A stretch of 64,000 nucleotides of DNA from Mesorhizobium sp. ORS 3359. GTDB lineage: Bacteria; Pseudomonadota; Alphaproteobacteria; Rhizobiales; Rhizobiaceae. Below are positions 10,358 to 21,918 of this stretch, piece by piece; the stretch's first letter is position 1; every line of letters starts with the position of its first letter. The position numbers were made by a program, and so were the translations under genes. The notes under the pieces are model-generated. The model ran no database searches. It saw only the letters and a list, made by a program, of their open reading frames with translations, and was not told the origin of the DNA. Location of the stretch: NCBI GenBank assembly GCA_000824845.1, contig CCNC01000137.1, positions 1 to 64,000 on the forward strand. Reading direction: 5' to 3'.

Positions 10358-10361
10358 GGCC

Positions 10362-11792
10362 CTAGTCCTTCGGCAGGTCGAGGAAGTGGCCGGACGTGCC
10401 GGATACGGAGCGAGCGGCGCTGCCATCGGCCAGCGCCAGCGGACGCTTCGGCGCCGGGGCGTCGACCTCCTCGGTGTTGTTGAGGAAATAGTCGGCGGCA
10501 CTTGCCGGCCGGGTGCCGTCGGTCGGCTCGACCATCTTCTTCGAGGGATCGACCGGCTTGACCAGGTACGGGGTGACGATGATGACGAGATCGGTCTCGC
10601 GCCGCTGATAGGATTTCGAGGAGAACAGCGGACCGAGCACCGGCAGCTTGCCGATCCCCGGCACCCGCGATGTCGTGATGTCGTTCTGCGATTGCAGAAG
10701 GCCGGCGATCATGAAGCTCTGGCCGTTTTTGAGGTCGACCGACGTCCTGGCGCGGCGCACGATGAAGGCCGGAATGGAAATGCCGCTGCTGACCTGGATG
10801 GAAGCGGACGGGTCGATCGAGGACACTTCCGGCGCGATATCGAGGCTGACGAGCCCGTCCTTCAGCACCGTCGGCGTGAAATCGAGGCCGACGCCGTATT
10901 TCTTGTAGGTGACGCTGATCTTGCCGTTGTCTTCCGAAACCGGGATCGGGAACTCGCCGCCGGCAAGGAAGCTCGCGGTCTGGCCGGAGCGGGCGATCAG
11001 GTTCGGCTCTGCAAGCCGCCGCGCAAGGCCACGTTCCTCCAGCGCCTTGATGGCGATGTCGATCGAGACTCCGTTGGAGAGCAGCCGACCGATGATCTCG
11101 CCGGTGCCAGCCGATGGCACCGTGCCCGGATCGATGATGACGTCGCGGCCGCCCATGCCAAAGGCAAAGTTGGCGCCGTATTTGGCGCCGAGATCCTGCC
11201 CGGCCTGGCGGTTGATTTCAACGAAGCGAACGTTGAGCTGCACCTGTTGCGAGGACGAGATGCTGACCGAGTTGATGACTTCCTCATTGCCGGAAAAGCG
11301 CGAGGCGATCTTGCTGGCCTTGTCGGCGGCAACCGCGTCGTCGGCCTCGCCCGACAACACGACGCGGCCGTTTGCCGAACCGACCTTGATCTTGGCGTCG
11401 GGCACGCTGGCGCGGATGGTGCTGGCCAACTGGTCGGTATCCAGCGTCACCTCGATGTCGATGGTGCCGACAAGCTGCTTGTTCTGGTCGAACAGAGCGA
11501 TACCGGTAGTGCCGAGATTGTTGCCCAGCACATAGAAGGACTTGTCGGTCAGCGGGTTGACATTGGCGATCTCCGGATCGCCGATGACGATCTGGTAGAA
11601 GGCGGCGCTCGTCATGATCGTCTTCGGCTTGCCCTTGGCGACCTTAATCGAGGCGTTCTTGTTCGCCGAGACATAGACGACGTCATTGCCCGCCTTTGCC
11701 GGCGCGGCGGCGCCAAGCACAGCCGCCGCCAGCGCGATCGCGCCGAGAAGACGCCATCCCCCGGTCGTCCGAAATGCATTGAACCCGAACAT
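10362..11792 (-). CDS. cpaC: Tad pilus outer-membrane secretin CpaC (RcpA)
   Basis: This 476-residue protein starts with a signal peptide (LLGAIALAAAVLGAAAPAKA). It then has the pilus N-terminal domain, a BON domain (GRVVLSGEADDAVAADKAS) and a C-terminal secretin domain (ALEERGLARRLAEPNL, then VPGIGKLPVLGPLFSS). It forms the outer-membrane pore for the Flp pilus. The ATG at 11792 (MFGFNAFRTT) is chosen because the longer frame, open to 12533, runs antisense-like through cpaB. Confidence 0.94.
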   Translation of the reverse strand: MFGFNAFRTTGGWRLLGAIALAAAVLGAAAPAKAGNDVVYVSANKNASIKVAKGKPKTIMTSAAFYQIVIGDPEIANVNPLTDKSFYVLGNNLGTTGIALFDQNKQLVGTIDIEVTLDTDQLASTIRASVPDAKIKVGSANGRVVLSGEADDAVAADKASKIASRFSGNEEVINSVSISSSQQVQLNVRFVEINRQAGQDLGAKYGANFAFGMGGRDVIIDPGTVPSAGTGEIIGRLLSNGVSIDIAIKALEERGLARRLAEPNLIARSGQTASFLAGGEFPIPVSEDNGKISVTYKKYGVGLDFTPTVLKDGLVSLDIAPEVSSIDPSASIQVSSGISIPAFIVRRARTSVDLKNGQSFMIAGLLQSQNDITTSRVPGIGKLPVLGPLFSSKSYQRRETDLVIIVTPYLVKPVDPSKKMVEPTDGTRPASAADYFLNNTEEVDAPAPKRPLALADGSAARSVSGTSGHFLDLPKD

Positions 11793-11821
11793 GTTGTCCC
11801 CGTCCCGCCGGTCCCCACCGG

Positions 11822-12763
11822 CTATTGCTGCAGTTCCTGCGGCGCTTCCCGTGAAGGAACCTTGTATTCTTCGACTTTCTCGCCGCGCGTCACGATCACC
11901 GTCCTGAATTTCGGCTCGTCCTGGTCCTTCGTCACCGCATTGACTAGCGAGGCCGCACTTGCCTCGGCGTTTGCGGCAACCGAGCCGCCGAAGGAAGAGA
12001 TCGTCGTAAGCCCGCTCTTGCTGGCACTGGCGTCGGCCGCGGACCGCAACGACAGCGACAAGGTGCCGACGGTGCGGGCGAGCGCCACTTTCTGCGCCCC
12101 TTCGTTTGTCACCTCGATGGTGACGGAATTGGCGACCTGCGGCTCGGTCTTGCGTTCGTCGGCGCCCTGCCCGACCGAAAGCACTTTGGCGTCGGAGACC
12201 ACAATCTCGGAGGTCACCGTCGAGCCGGCCGCCCCTTGCGCGTTCTTGGATACTTCCTGGATGTCTCCCGCATCGCGCGTCAGGACGACGTCGACCCGAT
12301 CTCCCGGCGTGACGAAGCCGCCGACACCGGCAATTTCGTCGGTGCGGATGGTGACGGCCCGCATGCCCGGCGACAGCATGTTGGAAAGCGTGGCGCGACC
12401 GTTCGGTCCCGACAGTTTGGTGAGCAGCACCGGTTCGTTGACCTCGATCGGCGACAGCACCACGCGGCTGCCGTCGGCAAGCAACTTGTCGATCGTCGGG
12501 AAAGCGCCTTGCGGCAGCGAATCCTGCGGCCACGGGATCTCGGCGAGTTGTGGCCGTCCGAGCTCCATTCCATAGCGCAGCGGCGCTTGAGCCACCACGA
12601 TGGTCTTGAATTCGACCTTGGGCTGCTGCGGAGCTTCGACCGTCACGACCTTGACCTCGGACTGAGCCTTTGCCTGGCTCTTGACCCAGAAATCCGCCGC
12701 AAAGATCGAGATCGCGCCGAAAACGGCTGCGATACCGATCATGGTTATGGCCCTGCCCCGCAC
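11822..12763 (-). CDS. cpaB: Flp pilus assembly protein CpaB (RcpC)
   Basis: This 313-residue protein has one N-terminal membrane anchor (IGIAAVFGAISIFAADFWV) and a periplasmic SAF domain (about residues 48-115) followed by the RcpC/CpaB domain with MRAVTIRTDEIAGVGGFVTPGDRVDVVLT. It is the first visible gene of the operon. The start is GTG at 12763; the ATG at 12742 is a good alternative, preceded by GCAGGG. The divergent promoter region shared with parE is 12764-12995. Confidence 0.92.
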   Translation of the reverse strand: MRGRAITMIGIAAVFGAISIFAADFWVKSQAKAQSEVKVVTVEAPQQPKVEFKTIVVAQAPLRYGMELGRPQLAEIPWPQDSLPQGAFPTIDKLLADGSRVVLSPIEVNEPVLLTKLSGPNGRATLSNMLSPGMRAVTIRTDEIAGVGGFVTPGDRVDVVLTRDAGDIQEVSKNAQGAAGSTVTSEIVVSDAKVLSVGQGADERKTEPQVANSVTIEVTNEGAQKVALARTVGTLSLSLRSAADASASKSGLTTISSFGGSVAANAEASAASLVNAVTKDQDEPKFRTVIVTRGEKVEEYKVPSREAPQELQQ

Positions 12764-12995
12764 AACGAAACCCCTGACGCCCTTGGTCTTTTCTAGTTGG
12801 GCCTCACGCTAGGCGTTAATGTTAAAGAATCAGGAATCCCAGAACCCGTCGACCGCCCTATTTCGGCCGGCTTGGTTATCGAATGGTTTTGGAATAAGAG
12901 ACAGTTTGATCCCTGAACGGAACAGGAACTCGTTCGCCCGCCAAAAGCGTGGCAGTATCGAGCCGTGATTCGCATTACCGGACGCTAGGCCCAGC

Positions 12996-15050
<2,055 letters not shown>

Positions 15051-15090
15051 TCGCGGAAGGGTCCATAAAGGCTCCTGTACGGAGACGAAT

Positions 15091-17172
15091 GTGACCTGGA
15101 CGCGTCTGAAAGAGCTTGTCGAGACATCGTTAAGCGGTCTGACGCAGCCGACCCGTTCGGACTGGATCTTTGCCTTGCGCACGGTTTCGGCCGGGCTGAT
15201 CGCGCTGCTTGCCGCCTACGCGCTGAAGCTCGATCATCCGCAATGGGCAATGATGACGGTGTTCATCGTCGCCCAGCCGGTGGCCGGAATGGTGCTGGCG
15301 AAGGGCTTCTACCGGCTGCTGGGCACGCTGGCCGGCGGCCTGGCCGCGATCGGCATAACATCCCTGTCCGGTACCAATCCCTGGCTGCTGATCACAGTCC
15401 TGGCGCTCTGGGTCGGCATCTGCACGCTCGTATCCTCGCTGCTGCGCAACCCGGAGGCCTATGGCGCGGCGCTTGCCGGCTACACGGCGATGATCATCAG
15501 CCTGCCGGCGCTCGGTCAACCGATCGTCGTTGTCGACCTCGCCATCGCGCGCTGCGCCGAGATCGTGCTTGGCATCCTATGCGCCGGCGTCACCAGCCGG
15601 TTGATCCTGCCGAAGCTCGCGGCCGACGCCATCATTTCCAGGCTGAAGCGCAGCATCCTCGACCTCGCCGAATATGCCGGCGGCGCCTTTTCCGACGGCG
15701 ATCCGGCAAGCCTTGCCGCGCTCCAGCGCAAGCTGATCACCGATGCCCAGACGCTCGCTGAAATGCGCACCTATGCGCGCCTGGAAGCGCCGAGCTTCGC
15801 CCCCCGCGCCCACCCGGTGCGGCGCACCATCGGCCAGCTTCTGTGGGCGCTATCGGCGGCGCGTGCGCTGCACAGCCACCGGGCGCCGAAGAATGCTGCG
15901 CTCATCCCGATGCGACGCGACTTGAAAGCCTTTGTCGGCGAGCTGGCGTCGACACCCGGCGCCCTCGACGACACGGGCCCGTGGGTGGCGCGGCTCGATG
16001 CGATCGCGAGCAAGGCCAGAGAGGTGCCGTCCCTGCCCGACGATACCGGTGCAACCAATGCCGCCGAGGACAAGGTGGGCACCATCACTCGCCTCACCAT
16101 TGCCGGCGATTTTGCCGAAGCGCTGAAACAGGTGCTGGATGGCCTCGATGCGCTTCGCTCGCCCGTGTCCCGGAAATCCAATGAGCGAAGCCAGCCGGCG
16201 CTGGTCGTCCACCGCGACTATCAGGCCGCATGGCGCAACGCAGTGCGCGCCGCGCTCGCGACGCTGCTCGTCGCCGTTTTCTGGCTGACGACCAAATGGT
16301 CGGAAGCAGCCGGCACCGTCATCCTCGTCGCGGTGGTCTCCAGCCTGTTCGCGACGCGTCCCGATCCCGTGCAGTCGGCCTGGGGCTTCTTCACCGGCAC
16401 CCTGATCGCGCTGCCCTTTGCCTTTCTGGTCGGCCAGGTCGCGCTGCCGGCGCTGCCGGGCTTCGGCTGGTTCACGCTCTTCGTCGTGCCGATCCTGGTG
16501 CCCGCGGCACTCGGCATGGCCAATCCACGCCATGTCGGCGTCGCCACCGCTTTCGCCATCAACTTCCTCGCCTTCCTCAGCCCGCATCAGCAGATGATCT
16601 ATGATCCTGGGCCGTTCTTCGCGGGCTCGGCCTCGATCCTGGTCGGCATCCTGATCGCCATCGGCGTCTTCATCGTCGTGCTGCCTGCCGACCCTTGGGT
16701 CACCGTAGAACGTATCTCGCAAGCGATGCGCGAGGATATGGCGCGGCTTTGCCTGCATGAGCGGATACCTCGGCGTTCGGCTTTCGAAAGCCTCGCCTAT
16801 GACCGGATCAACCAGTTGATGCCGCAGGTGCAGCGAACGGGCCGCAGGGGCGACCCCATTCTTGGCGGCAGCATCGCTGCCGTCACCGTTGCGCTGGAGG
16901 TGCTGCGGCTGCGCCATGCGCAACTGGACTCCGCCGTGCCGCGCGAGACAGTCGAATCCATCGGCAATTTTCTGCGCGGCCTGGCGCGCGAATTGTTGTT
17001 CCGGCGGCCGGGCGAGCCGCAGACCGCGACCATCGCGGTGGCAAGGCAATATGCAGCCAGCATCGGCGAACGCAGCGATCGGCTTGAAATGCTGCGGATC
17101 GCCGCCTCGCTGCGCATCATTGCCGCGGCGATGGAAGACTACCCAGATTTCTTTTCGAAGGGACGCGCTTGA
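15091..17172 (+). CDS. FUSC-family inner-membrane transporter (AaeB-like)
   Basis: This 693-residue membrane protein has two clusters of about five to six membrane segments (residues about 25-175 and 385-515), each followed by a soluble stretch. This is the duplicated layout of the fusaric acid resistance/AaeB family, whose members export aromatic acids and related compounds. The start is GTG at 15091 with GGAGACGA before it. No AaeA-type periplasmic partner is next to it, so the substrate is not evident. Confidence 0.85.
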   Translation: MTWTRLKELVETSLSGLTQPTRSDWIFALRTVSAGLIALLAAYALKLDHPQWAMMTVFIVAQPVAGMVLAKGFYRLLGTLAGGLAAIGITSLSGTNPWLLITVLALWVGICTLVSSLLRNPEAYGAALAGYTAMIISLPALGQPIVVVDLAIARCAEIVLGILCAGVTSRLILPKLAADAIISRLKRSILDLAEYAGGAFSDGDPASLAALQRKLITDAQTLAEMRTYARLEAPSFAPRAHPVRRTIGQLLWALSAARALHSHRAPKNAALIPMRRDLKAFVGELASTPGALDDTGPWVARLDAIASKAREVPSLPDDTGATNAAEDKVGTITRLTIAGDFAEALKQVLDGLDALRSPVSRKSNERSQPALVVHRDYQAAWRNAVRAALATLLVAVFWLTTKWSEAAGTVILVAVVSSLFATRPDPVQSAWGFFTGTLIALPFAFLVGQVALPALPGFGWFTLFVVPILVPAALGMANPRHVGVATAFAINFLAFLSPHQQMIYDPGPFFAGSASILVGILIAIGVFIVVLPADPWVTVERISQAMREDMARLCLHERIPRRSAFESLAYDRINQLMPQVQRTGRRGDPILGGSIAAVTVALEVLRLRHAQLDSAVPRETVESIGNFLRGLARELLFRRPGEPQTATIAVARQYAASIGERSDRLEMLRIAASLRIIAAAMEDYPDFFSKGRA

Positions 17173-17176
17173 GGCC

Positions 17177-18298
17177 TCAGGCCGCTGCAATCGTCAGCGC
17201 GTGCCCGCGCGCGTTTTCGCGCAGCGCGTCGAGATGGATCGACTTCACCAGCCCGGCAAGATCGCCTTCGGCCGATTGGCCGCCGAGTTCCTTCAGCATC
17301 AGCCAGCTCACTTCCTGCACGCCGGCGACACGCCGGCCATTGGCGACCGCGCGCCAGACTTTCAGCGCGCGCAGGATGATGCCATGCGTCGCCGGCGCAA
17401 GTCCGGCGCTGCGGAAAAGCGCCTGCAGCGCCACGTCGTGCCCGCCGGCCAGAAGCGCCGTCACCCGCTGCTCGGACTGTCGGGCCAAAGCCACCAAAGT
17501 CGAGCCGAAGAAATCCACCTTGCCGTGGGCGATGGTGCGGATGATGAAGCTGGCGGTGAGGTCGCCGCGCAGCCTCAGATGCTCGATCAGCGCGGCATGC
17601 TCTTCCATGCGCGTTCCCTCGATCAGCGTCACCGAGGCCTTCACGCAGGCATCGCGCATGACGCGATCGGCGCGCGCCGCGCCCATCATCGCCAGCACCA
17701 GCGGCGATCCTTTCAAGGTCTCGCCGAGCTTGACCAGCAGCATATGCCGGCAGTCGGCCGGCAGGCGGCGATCGGCGATCAGCGCCTCGCGCACCAACGG
17801 CACGTGGCCATGCCGCTCGGCCATGCGGCGGAAGCTGAGCGAAGCAATCTCGGCGCCGCTGTTCCCGACCAGAGCCGCGCAGGCCTCCGGCTCGCCGATC
17901 TCGGCGATTGCGGCCGCCAGCGACATCGAGACGACCGGACGGTTGGCGATGAGCGTCTGCGTCGCCTTTTGCCCGCAGGCGACACGCTCGATGAGGTCGG
18001 CATCGGTAAGCAGCGGCGAACGCGCCAGCACCAACGCCGCTACTTCCGGCTGGTCGGCGGCCAGGGCGCTGATCACCTGCGGCGGCGCGTGATGGCTCAT
18101 CGACAGCGCCTCGGCGAGCGCCTGGCGTACCTTTGACGAAGCGTCGTCCAGAAGCAGCGTCAGCGCCGCCTCGGCGGCGCAGCGATCCTCGAACGGCAGA
18201 TCGGAATTGATATAGGCTCGCGCCAGCGCGCTCGCGGCGGCGGCGCGCTCGGAAACCCTTGCTGTATCAATCCATTTTAGAAAGTGCGAAACAACCAT
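17177..18298 (-). CDS. DUF2336 domain protein
   Basis: This 373-residue soluble protein is rich in Ala/Leu helical repeats and matches the alphaproteobacterial DUF2336 family (HEAT-like N-terminus with ASSKVRQALAEALS, then VISALAADQPEVAALVLARSPLLTD). Some relatives act in regulatory or motility-linked pathways, but no function can be assigned here. It is convergent with the FUSC gene, with a four-base gap. Confidence 0.85.
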   Translation of the reverse strand: MVVSHFLKWIDTARVSERAAAASALARAYINSDLPFEDRCAAEAALTLLLDDASSKVRQALAEALSMSHHAPPQVISALAADQPEVAALVLARSPLLTDADLIERVACGQKATQTLIANRPVVSMSLAAAIAEIGEPEACAALVGNSGAEIASLSFRRMAERHGHVPLVREALIADRRLPADCRHMLLVKLGETLKGSPLVLAMMGAARADRVMRDACVKASVTLIEGTRMEEHAALIEHLRLRGDLTASFIIRTIAHGKVDFFGSTLVALARQSEQRVTALLAGGHDVALQALFRSAGLAPATHGIILRALKVWRAVANGRRVAGVQEVSWLMLKELGGQSAEGDLAGLVKSIHLDALRENARGHALTIAAA

Positions 18299-18449
18299 GC
18301 CGACCAGCTACGCCCTTGCCGGAATGTCCCCGGCCCCGTTGTGAACGGTAGGCTGGAAATGGTTTACGAACGGTTCACCATGTTTCTTAACCGGCTTGAT
18401 GGAGGCGCAGCCAACGCCTATCAAGCGATGGAATTGCGGGAGATCGATC

Positions 18450-18902
18450 ATGGCCGGGCTTTATCTGGAAGAGTTTGTCGTCGGCCACGTCTTCCATCAT
18501 ACGCTGCGCAAGACCGTGACCGAGAGCGACAACATGCTGTTTTCAGTCATGACGCTCAACCCGCAGCCTTTGCACATCGATTTCGACTTCGCCGCGAAAA
18601 CCGAATGGGGCAAGCCGCTGGTGAACTCGCTGTTCACGCTCGGCCTGATGATCGGCATTTCGGTGAACGACATCACGGTCGGCACAACGGTCGCCAATCT
18701 CGGCATGAAGGAAACGGTGTTCCCGCACCCCGTCTTCCATGGCGACACCATCCGGGTCGAGACGACGGTCGTCTCCGTGCGCGACTCCAAGTCGAAACCC
18801 GATCGCGGCATCGTCGAGTTCGAGCATCGCGCCTATAATCAGAACGACGTTCTTGTCGCCAAATGCACCAGGCAGGCGATGATGCTGAAGAAGGCGGCCT
18901 GA
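18450..18902 (+). CDS. MaoC-like hot-dog dehydratase
   Basis: This 150-residue protein has the single hot-dog fold of MaoC enoyl-CoA hydratases: SDNMLFSVMTLNPQPLHIDFDFA carries the catalytic Asp/His-type N-x-x-P-x-H motif, and the C-terminal half has FHGDTIRVETTV. The ATG at 18450 is chosen over an upstream in-frame ATG at 18396. Its stop overlaps the next start by one base (TGATG), so it is translationally coupled to the CitE-like lyase. Together they probably hydrate and cleave a CoA ester. Confidence 0.88.
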   Translation: MAGLYLEEFVVGHVFHHTLRKTVTESDNMLFSVMTLNPQPLHIDFDFAAKTEWGKPLVNSLFTLGLMIGISVNDITVGTTVANLGMKETVFPHPVFHGDTIRVETTVVSVRDSKSKPDRGIVEFEHRAYNQNDVLVAKCTRQAMMLKKAA

Positions 18903-19777
18903 TGCGCTCGTTGCTGTTCGTGCCCGGCGATTCCGAGCGCAAGCTGGAAAAGGGATTCGAGGCCGGCGCCGACGTGGTCATCGTCGATCTCGAGGATTCC
19001 GTCGCCGGCGCGAACAAGGGGGCGGCGCGCGCGGTCGCGGCCGGCTTCATCTCGAACCAAAGGCGCCGGAGAGGTCCCACCGTCTATGTCCGGGTCAACG
19101 ACCTGTCCACCGGCCTCACCGACGATGACCTCGCGGCCCTCGTGCCGGCAAAGCCCGACGGCATCATGCTGCCCAAGTCGAACAGCGGGCAGGATGTCCA
19201 GCATCTCGCGGCGAAGCTTCGGGTGCATGAGGCCGAAAACGGACTGCCGGATGGCGCCATGAAAATCCTGCCGATCATCACCGAGACCGCGTCCGGCGTG
19301 CTTGCAGCGGCTAGCTATGCCGGGGCAAGCGAGCGGCTCGCCGGCCTGACCTGGGGCGCGGAGGACTTGTCTGCCGCGATCGGCGCGCGGGCGGCCCGCG
19401 ACGAGGACGGCCGCTATACCGACGTGTTCCGCCTGGCGCGCAGCATGACCATTCTGGCGGCCGGAGCGGCGGAAGTCGCTGCTATCGACACCGTCTTTCC
19501 CGATTTCCGCGACATGGCCAGCTTCGAGAAGGAATGCCGCGAGGCCGAGCGCGACGGCTTCACCGGCAAGATGGCGATCCATCCGGCGCAGGTGCCGGTC
19601 ATCAACACCGCCTTCACGCCCTCCGCCGAAGCGGTCGAGCGGTCGCAGGCGATCGTCGACGCCTTCGCCGCGGCGGGAAACCCGGGCGTCGTCGGCATCG
19701 GCGGCAAGATGTATGACCGACCGCATCTGCGCCTTGCGGAGCGTTTGCTGGCCCGCGCCAAGGCGTCGGGCACCTGA
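18902..19777 (+). CDS. HpcH/HpaI-CitE family CoA ester lyase
   Basis: This 291-residue TIM-barrel protein opens with LLFVPGDSERKLEKG and has DLEDSVAGANK, the acidic metal-binding start of CitE/malyl-CoA lyase proteins, followed by ILPIITETASGVL and FTGKMAIHPAQV. The family cleaves 3-hydroxyacyl-CoA esters such as malyl-CoA or beta-methylmalyl-CoA. Coupling to the MaoC gene suggests a hydratase-lyase pair like that of the ethylmalonyl-CoA pathway, but the exact substrate is an inference. Confidence 0.87.
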   Translation: MRSLLFVPGDSERKLEKGFEAGADVVIVDLEDSVAGANKGAARAVAAGFISNQRRRRGPTVYVRVNDLSTGLTDDDLAALVPAKPDGIMLPKSNSGQDVQHLAAKLRVHEAENGLPDGAMKILPIITETASGVLAAASYAGASERLAGLTWGAEDLSAAIGARAARDEDGRYTDVFRLARSMTILAAGAAEVAAIDTVFPDFRDMASFEKECREAERDGFTGKMAIHPAQVPVINTAFTPSAEAVERSQAIVDAFAAAGNPGVVGIGGKMYDRPHLRLAERLLARAKASGT

Positions 19778-19779
19778 GA

Positions 19780-20454
19780 CTACCAGACCATCGGGATCAG
19801 CTTGTAGCGGACGCGCGCAGCGTACTCGTCATATCCCCGCAGGCCGGTCCGCAAGGTCTGTTCCTCGATGAAGGTGCGGATGGCGAGCAGGACGATGAAG
19901 ACGAGGACGGATGCCAGCCCCCACCAGGAGCCGAGCAGCAGCGCCGTGCCGGCGAAATAGACTATGGCGCCCGCATACATGGGGTGGCGGACATAGCCGT
20001 ATGGACCGGTGGTGATCACCTTCTGCCCACGCTCGTCCTGGATCTTAACGACCGGCGCCGCGAAGCTGTTTTCCAGCATCGTGAGATAGCAGATCCAGAT
20101 GCCGACGAGCAGGACGAGCATCCCGATCGCCTGCACCCAGGCGGGAGCTGCCGACCAGCCGAAACGGAAGTCGAGTCCCATCAGGGCCAGCCATGCGAAG
20201 ATGCCGATGAGCAATATGCTCAGCACTATCTTGTCGGCCGTTGTCTGGGTCTTCTGGATCGGCGGACGGAGGCGTTCGTTCATCAGGCCTGGATCGCGCC
20301 GGGCGAGCGCCACGCCCATGGTGAGGCTCAGTCCGACCATCACGACTATGTAGACCCAGGCTCCCCACCAGTGCAGCGTTCCTGCGGACACGAACATCAG
20401 CGCGCCCATCACACCGAACCACACGAATGTCTGGAGAACCAATCTCGTGATCAT
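19780..20454 (-). CDS. isoprenylcysteine carboxyl methyltransferase-like membrane methyltransferase
   Basis: This 224-residue membrane protein has about five hydrophobic segments and the C-terminal family signature GPYGYVRHPMYAGAIVYF followed by EEQTLRTGLRGYDEYAARVRYKLIP. This is the ICMT/PEMT pattern for SAM-dependent methylation of a lipid-like substrate. The ATG at 20454 has GGAAGG upstream. It is divergent from the TetR gene across a short region with two operator-like repeats, so it is probably that regulator's target. Confidence 0.85.
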   Translation of the reverse strand: MITRLVLQTFVWFGVMGALMFVSAGTLHWWGAWVYIVVMVGLSLTMGVALARRDPGLMNERLRPPIQKTQTTADKIVLSILLIGIFAWLALMGLDFRFGWSAAPAWVQAIGMLVLLVGIWICYLTMLENSFAAPVVKIQDERGQKVITTGPYGYVRHPMYAGAIVYFAGTALLLGSWWGLASVLVFIVLLAIRTFIEEQTLRTGLRGYDEYAARVRYKLIPMVW

Positions 20455-20498
20455 GACCAACCTTCCATGACATGCCGTCCGTCGCGATTTGGCCGATT

Positions 20499-20533
20499 CC
20501 GACCAGTGGTCTACTATACCGACCGACGGTCTA
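20499..20533. promoter_or_regulatory. paired operator-like repeats between the methyltransferase and tetR genes
   Basis: CCGACCAGTGGTCTA (20499-20513) and CCGACCGACGGTCTA (20519-20533) are direct repeats 20 bases apart, two helical turns. Each contains the palindrome GACC-N3-GGTC. Position between the divergent genes and the dyad form suit binding by the neighbouring TetR protein. Confidence 0.65.
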
Positions 20534-20593
20534 TAACTCAAGGCACCACGGCGCTCTGGACGAGAACGGCCGCAGCATGCACAAGGTTTCGCC

Positions 20594-21337
20594 ATGCCTC
20601 GCATCGTCAAGCATCCGGAAATCAGGCGCGAAGAACTGTTGGACCATGCCCAGGCCCTGTTCCTGAAGCATGGCTATGACAAAGCGAGCCTCAACGACGT
20701 CATTGCGGCCGCCGGCATCTCGAAGGGCGCCTTCTATCACTACTTCGCCTCCAAGGAGGCGCTGCTGGAGGCATTGGCGGAGCGTTTCGCCAGGCAGGCG
20801 CTGGCCGGTGTCCAGAAGATTGTCTACGATCCGGAGCTCGATCCGCTTGCGCGCCTGAACGCGCTCCTCGCGCAGTCGCGCCAGGCCAAGGTCGAGACCG
20901 CGGCGGAAGCATGGGCGCTGTTCGAGACAATGTTCCGTCCGGAAAACCTGGTGCTGTTCCACCGCATCAACCTGGCGGCGAGCAAGTCCTTCTCGCCGAT
21001 CCTGGTGGAGATCATCCGCCAGGGCGTCGACGACGGAACATTCCGGACTTTCGATCCCGAGGGCGTTGCCGACATCGTCATGCAGTTCGGCCTAGCCACG
21101 CACGACGTGATCGCCAAGGCGTTCGCCGGCGGCAGCGATGCCGACATGGACATCGCGATCGAGGCCCTGGAAAGGCGTGTCAGGCTCTACGAGATCGCGC
21201 TCGACCGCATCCTGGGACTGCCGGACGACAGCATTCGGATCGGTGAGCCCGGCTATGTGCGTGCCGTCATGACAGCGCGTCGCACCGGTCCTGCCGCATC
21301 CGCCACCCCTCCACCGAAAATCCGCAAAGGATCCTAA
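20594..21337 (+). CDS. TetR/AcrR family transcriptional regulator
   Basis: This 247-residue protein has an N-terminal TetR helix-turn-helix (LLDHAQALFLKHGYDKASLNDVIAAAGISKGAFYHYFASKEALLEAL, residues about 16-62) and a C-terminal helical ligand-binding part. It likely represses the divergent ICMT-like gene and itself through the two GACC-N3-GGTC sites. Its last codons overlap the end of the convergent nitroreductase gene by four bases. Confidence 0.92.
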   Translation: MPRIVKHPEIRREELLDHAQALFLKHGYDKASLNDVIAAAGISKGAFYHYFASKEALLEALAERFARQALAGVQKIVYDPELDPLARLNALLAQSRQAKVETAAEAWALFETMFRPENLVLFHRINLAASKSFSPILVEIIRQGVDDGTFRTFDPEGVADIVMQFGLATHDVIAKAFAGGSDADMDIAIEALERRVRLYEIALDRILGLPDDSIRIGEPGYVRAVMTARRTGPAASATPPPKIRKGS

Positions 21338-21918
21338 CCGACCCAGAGACCGGCGTAATCGGTATAGAGCTTCGCCGGATCGGGCCGCGGCCGCTCCGGC
21401 GCCGGCCCCTGATAGGAGCCGATATGGACGAAGCCGATAACGCGCTCCTGCGGCGAGAGCCCGAGGATCGCCCTGCCCTCCGGCACGTCGGAGTACCAGT
21501 TGCTGATCATGTTGGTGCCGTAGCCCAGCGCATTGGCCGCTATCATCAGGTTCATGGCCGCCATGCCGCCCGACAGGAACATCTCCCATTGCGGGATCTT
21601 CGGGTTCTCCCTCGGCACCGAAACGACGCCGATCACCAGCGGCGCACGCGAGAAGCGCGCCAGTTCCTGGTTGCGCCTGCCCTCCGGCAACGGCCCCTCG
21701 CGCTGCTCGGCAAGTGCGGCCAGCTTCTTGCCGATCTCGACACGCGCCTCGCCGCGGTAGAGGATGAAGCGCCAGGGCTCGAGACGGCCATGGTCGGGAA
21801 CGCGCGAGGCAGCCGCGATCATCGTCGCGATCTCGGCATCGCTCGGCGCCGGCTCCTTGAGGTCAGGGATCGGCGCGGAATTGCGGGTGAGCAGGAAGTC
21901 GATGATCGGCGACGCCAT
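21334..21918 (-). CDS. nitroreductase family flavoprotein
   Basis: This protein of 194 residues (from the ATG at 21918) has the nitroreductase fold: an N-terminal ASRVPDHGRLEPWRFILYRG segment that contacts FMN and a C-terminal EGRAILGLSPQERVIGFVHIGSY. It resembles the YdjA-type small nitroreductases. Upstream in-frame starts (21945, 21975) are possible. The physiological electron acceptor is unknown. Confidence 0.87.
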   Translation of the reverse strand: MASPIIDFLLTRNSAPIPDLKEPAPSDAEIATMIAAASRVPDHGRLEPWRFILYRGEARVEIGKKLAALAEQREGPLPEGRRNQELARFSRAPLVIGVVSVPRENPKIPQWEMFLSGGMAAMNLMIAANALGYGTNMISNWYSDVPEGRAILGLSPQERVIGFVHIGSYQGPAPERPRPDPAKLYTDYAGLWVG

